A stretch of 8,285 bases of DNA, taken from contig JAITFV010000247.1 of the NCBI GenBank assembly GCA_031281115.1, positions 1-8,285 of the forward strand, in the 5' to 3' direction. Both the position numbers and the translations under genes were made by a program. Shown here piece after piece: positions 5,279 through 8,285 of this stretch. Position 1 is the stretch's first letter; each line of letters opens with the position of its first letter. This DNA comes from Oscillospiraceae bacterium. GTDB lineage: Bacteria; Bacillota; Clostridia; Oscillospirales; Ruminococcaceae. A model generated the notes under the pieces. The model was not told the DNA's origin. It was given only the letters and a program-made list of their open reading frames with translations, and did no database searches.

Positions 5279-6558
5279 TATTGTTCTCCCTTGTCCTTCT
5301 TGAAAGTAGTAATCAGCGGCAGTAAAAACATTGCCACAAACCCCGCCGCGAAGCCGTTGTTGTAAAGGTTCAGCCCGCTGTTCATTTCACCCACGAACAT
5401 CACGATATTAACGTGGAGAAACCCCGCGACCGCGCCCCAAGCCCAGCCATAATGCCCTGCAATCGGCGCTAAAGCCGTTGAGAACAATATCGCTGCTACA
5501 ATCGGAGGTGATACAAAATCCGTCACATTGAAAAAAGCAGAAGTGTACGCAGAAATTATTGCCCCCACCATAACGGGAATCACGTTTTTTAGATGCTTGC
5601 CGAAACAGCCGAAGCCGATAATTGTGAAAATCCCCGCAATACTTACACCATTGAGCTGCGCACCAATCCCCAGCGTCACAGTAGTCGCAAATATTCCGAG
5701 TACACCCATATTTATATATACGCTGTTTTGATGCAGAAAATAATAGTCGGTAACCAAGCGTCCACTGTGTCCGAATATTTTTTTAAACCCGGCGATATTA
5801 TTCTTAAAACCTCCCGCAAAGAAGCCAACGCAGAGCATCGCAGCAGAAATCGCGTATAAAAGTACCGCGAGCGGTAAATTATTCCCGCTGCTCCAAATAT
5901 CGACCGAAGGGATTTCAATTCCGAAACTCCTCAGCGTAGTCGAAAAAATCACTGCGATTAATCCGCCGGCAAAACCCATATTATATAAGTTATAACCGCC
6001 GTGAATCCTAACCGTATTCGCGGAGACAGCGGGGAATATAAAACCGATTAAGAAACCGAATAAAATCCCTATGATGATTCCGAAAGGATGCCTCAAAACT
6101 CCGGAGAAGCCGAATTCACTGACTACCGGCGTAAGTGTCGCAACGAGAAGCGCAGACAGCGAGTAATTAATAAAAGGCTCCCTCTTATATTTCGCAAAAA
6201 GCCAAACGCCGAAAGTAAGCGGAAGCATATTAAATATATTTTTTCCGAAAAAAGCGAACCCCTCTGTCAGCCACAGTGCCATAATCGATGCGCCGTTGGG
6301 TTTTGCTCCCGAAAACATAAGCGTAAACACGCTCATAAAGCCCACAAGCGCAACATTAAGCAACGCCGCGCCAATCCCACCGACCGCTATGTAGTCGGTG
6401 ACAAGGATTGAACGCGCAGTAATAATTCTGATAAAGCCGTCAAAGATTTCTGCCGGCTCGTCTAACACGAACGCAGCTATAATAAAACCGAAATTTACAC
6501 CGAGCATAATAATATACGGTAAATACAGGTGCGCGTGAAGGCGAGATTTTCCCTCCAA
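5278..6558 (-). CDS. DUF1576-type polytopic membrane protein with internal duplication
   Basis: A 426-residue integral membrane protein with roughly 10-12 hydrophobic helices, recognised as the DUF1576 family, whose biochemical role is not established. Two halves are related: LVTDY at 52-56 and 268-272; GAKPNGASI (84-92) and GAQLNGVSI (299-307); FFGKNIFNMLP (103-113) and CFGKHLKNVIP (318-328); GGYNLYNMGFAGG (187-199) and SGLNLYNNGFAAG (394-406). Such repeats are typical of transporters and channels, so a transport role is likely but the substrate is unknown. The start is a TTG directly after an in-frame TAG; GGGGG (6566-6570) stands 7 bases upstream as a weak ribosome binding site, and the next ATG is codon 18, inside the first helix. 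It lies 37 bp after the kinase and overlaps the next gene by one base, so all three are probably one operon. Confidence 0.85.
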   Translation of the reverse strand: MEGKSRLHAHLYLPYIIMLGVNFGFIIAAFVLDEPAEIFDGFIRIITARSILVTDYIAVGGIGAALLNVALVGFMSVFTLMFSGAKPNGASIMALWLTEGFAFFGKNIFNMLPLTFGVWLFAKYKREPFINYSLSALLVATLTPVVSEFGFSGVLRHPFGIIIGILFGFLIGFIFPAVSANTVRIHGGYNLYNMGFAGGLIAVIFSTTLRSFGIEIPSVDIWSSGNNLPLAVLLYAISAAMLCVGFFAGGFKNNIAGFKKIFGHSGRLVTDYYFLHQNSVYINMGVLGIFATTVTLGIGAQLNGVSIAGIFTIIGFGCFGKHLKNVIPVMVGAIISAYTSAFFNVTDFVSPPIVAAILFSTALAPIAGHYGWAWGAVAGFLHVNIVMFVGEMNSGLNLYNNGFAAGFVAMFLLPLITTFKKDKGEQ

Positions 6559-6595
6559 CTAAATTCCCCCAAATTTTATATGTTACAGGACAGGT

Positions 6596-8285
6596 CTATT
6601 CATTAAGCAGCGTATTCAAGACTTTCTTGCACAGCTTTGCAGCGCTTTCGTATTCCATCGCGCCTGTTTCGCTTATAATTTCGGAAATCGTTTCCTTATA
6701 CTCATCCCCGAATGAGGATTCTTTTAAAACCGCCATGCGTTTATCAATGGAAACACAGTCACCGATTGAATAATCAAACGATAAATCCTGCATTAACCCG
6801 GCTAATTTCGCGAGCCCGCCGGCAGTTTCCCTGCTTTCGGCGGTTTCTGTGTCGCTCTGCTGCGGAAGCGCAAGCAAAACCCTTTGCGACAGCCATTTTA
6901 AGTGTTCGCAGAATCTGTCATTCAGGTCACGGCAGAACTCCTCATTCGCCGCGCCTGCCTCTTTTTCAAGCTTTGCCGCCATATCTCCGCACGCTTTCGC
7001 GCCGATGTTGTAAAGCAGGCTCTTCGCGCCGTTCACGACTATGATATAATTTACGAAATCGCCGTCCTTAAGGTATCCGTTGAGGCTTTCTGCGTAATCG
7101 TCAGCCTGCATCGTAAATCTGCGCAGCAAGCCCATGAAGATTTCAATGCTGCCGTCCACGTTTTTAAGTGCTGCATTGCAGTTAATTTCAGTAATTTCAA
7201 TAAGCTCAACCGGAAGCCCGCTGAAAATTTCATTATTCTCGTCTTTGTTGAATTGCCCGAGCGCCGAAGTGATTTTATCGTGCGGAAGCCAGCGGATTAA
7301 AATATTATTAAGCGTATTGTGGTCAACCGGCTTCGGTATGTAATCGCTCAAGCCTTTAAAAATAAGCATATCCCGCGCGCCGTGTACTACATTTGAGGTC
7401 ATCGCGACGATTGGCAAAGTCCTGCATTTCCCGCCGAGTTCACGGATTCTCTGCGTTGTTTCTATGCCGTCCATTCCGGGCAGAAACTGGTCCATGAACA
7501 CAAGGTCGTAGTTCTTTTCTTTAACCATACTGAGCGCCTTGTAGCCGTCTTTCGCTACGTCCGGGCGAATATCGTGCGCCGCTAAAATGTCAAGGGCGAC
7601 AGTGACGTTAATAGTGTTATCCTCAACAATTAAAATCTTCGCATTTTTAGCGTAAATCTTTTCTTTTAATTTGGTATCTTCCACTAAGCTTTCGTCGCCT
7701 TCCATCAGCGGGAAAAAAAGTTTAACCTCGGTACCTTTACCCTCGGCACTGATGAATTCGATTACTCCTTTTTGCATATCCATGAGCTTCTTGCAGATTG
7801 CCATACCGAGTCCGGTGCCTTTCAATCCGCGCTTGCGCCCGAGTTCGGGATTCATGAACGCATCGAACACGAGCCGGATTTCATCTTTGCTCATACCCAT
7901 TCCCGTATCGGTCACGGTGAACAGAAGCATTTTTCTGTCGTCTTTCGCCGTTATTTTAATATCCAGCTTAACGCTTCCCTCGCGGGTATATTTTACCGCG
8001 TTGCTGAGGATATTGGCAATCACCTGCTTCATCCTTACTTCGTCGCTGTAAATAACCTCGGGGAGCCCCTCTTCCGTAACGCTTTCAAAGCTCAATTCTT
8101 TGAGCTGCGCTGAATATTTCGCAGCTGAGCAAATATTTTCAATGAACAATTTAAGGTTGAAATGTGATGGTATGAGTTCTAATTTTCCCGCTTCAATCCT
8201 CGAAAAATCCATAATATCATTTATTAAGTTTAAAATCATATTCGAGGTTTCTTTTATGTTGTAAAAATAATCTCTTTGGGTTTCG
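6596..8285 (-). CDS. Hybrid sensor histidine kinase (ATPase, receiver, Hpt-like domain), 5' end outside window
   Basis: The frame stays open to the right edge, so the gene is partial; its N-terminal sensor region and the phospho-accepting H-box are not seen. Numbering from the first in-window ATG (8239), with 15 more codons before it: the second helix of the dimerisation domain ends at DFSRIEAGK; HATPase_c spans about 25-178 with N80 in NAVKYT, TDTGMGMS (110-117) and GTGLGM (141-146). A complete receiver domain (200-318) has E206/D207, phospho-acceptor D250 in FMDQFLPGMDG, T281 and K303. An Hpt-like domain (about 350-455) has the expected helices, but the phospho-His is Asn (N403, in VVNGAKS). 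A helical tail runs 465-547. The kinase and receiver residues are intact, so His-to-Asp transfer should work while transfer onward through this Hpt should not. It is the first visible gene of the operon with the DUF1576 protein. Input signal and output partner are unknown. Confidence 0.93.
   Translation of the reverse strand, partial: ETQRDYFYNIKETSNMILNLINDIMDFSRIEAGKLELIPSHFNLKLFIENICSAAKYSAQLKELSFESVTEEGLPEVIYSDEVRMKQVIANILSNAVKYTREGSVKLDIKITAKDDRKMLLFTVTDTGMGMSKDEIRLVFDAFMNPELGRKRGLKGTGLGMAICKKLMDMQKGVIEFISAEGKGTEVKLFFPLMEGDESLVEDTKLKEKIYAKNAKILIVEDNTINVTVALDILAAHDIRPDVAKDGYKALSMVKEKNYDLVFMDQFLPGMDGIETTQRIRELGGKCRTLPIVAMTSNVVHGARDMLIFKGLSDYIPKPVDHNTLNNILIRWLPHDKITSALGQFNKDENNEIFSGLPVELIEITEINCNAALKNVDGSIEIFMGLLRRFTMQADDYAESLNGYLKDGDFVNYIIVVNGAKSLLYNIGAKACGDMAAKLEKEAGAANEEFCRDLNDRFCEHLKWLSQRVLLALPQQSDTETAESRETAGGLAKLAGLMQDLSFDYSIGDCVSIDKRMAVLKESSFGDEYKETISEIISETGAMEYESAAKLCKKVLNTLLNE

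Noticed and set aside
6712..8113. Several 60-130 codon plus-strand open frames opposite the sensor kinase
   Set aside because: All are antisense to conserved ATPase, receiver and Hpt-like segments and have no recognisable motifs.
1..8285. CRISPR arrays, tRNA or rRNA genes, and phage structural or conjugation genes
   Set aside because: No regularly spaced repeats, cloverleaf with a T-loop motif, rRNA signature or capsid, portal, relaxase or secretion gene was seen.

Overview
The window looks like chromosomal DNA of an anaerobic Firmicute of the Clostridia, probably a gut or rumen type in or near the Oscillospiraceae. This is inferred from strong AGGAG-type ribosome binding sites, a GH10 xylanase with a clostridial-style insertion, a clostridial-type serine recombinase, a DUF1576 membrane protein and a hybrid kinase of REC plus Hpt layout. 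There is no rRNA or tRNA gene to fix the taxonomy.

Layout. Positions 1-161 are a non-coding leader with an unusually well-folded segment (26-113) and the ribosome binding site of a secreted, C-terminally membrane-anchored GH10 endo-xylanase (162-1556, +). Convergent to it is an AT-rich recombination module: a large serine recombinase (1573-3078, -) preceded by a 46-residue ORF (3075-3215, -) that overlaps its start codon. A two-way terminator-like hairpin (3253-3314) closes this module on the right. Immediately beyond it is the C-terminal end of a patatin-like phospholipase (3327-3659, +) whose N-terminal part is absent, so about 3315-3327 looks like a rearrangement or integration junction.

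To the right is a small two-helix membrane protein (3664-3999, -) and, divergent from it, a complete alpha/beta hydrolase (4099-4923, +). The right third is a minus-strand operon read leftward: a hybrid sensor kinase (5' end outside the window; ATPase, receiver and Hpt-like domains), then 37 bp later a DUF1576 polytopic membrane protein (5278-6558), then a 113-residue soluble protein (4937-5278) whose start codon overlaps the DUF1576 stop codon.

How the parts may work together. The xylanase would cut xylan at the cell surface. The recombinase and its coupled small protein form a plausible minimal site-specific recombination unit, with the truncated patatin gene marking one edge. The kinase, DUF1576 protein and small protein look like one co-expressed sensing and membrane-transport unit of unknown ligand. 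The points most worth following are the coupled small ORF, the junction in the patatin gene, the Hpt-like domain whose phospho-accepting histidine is asparagine, and the internal duplication of the DUF1576 protein.
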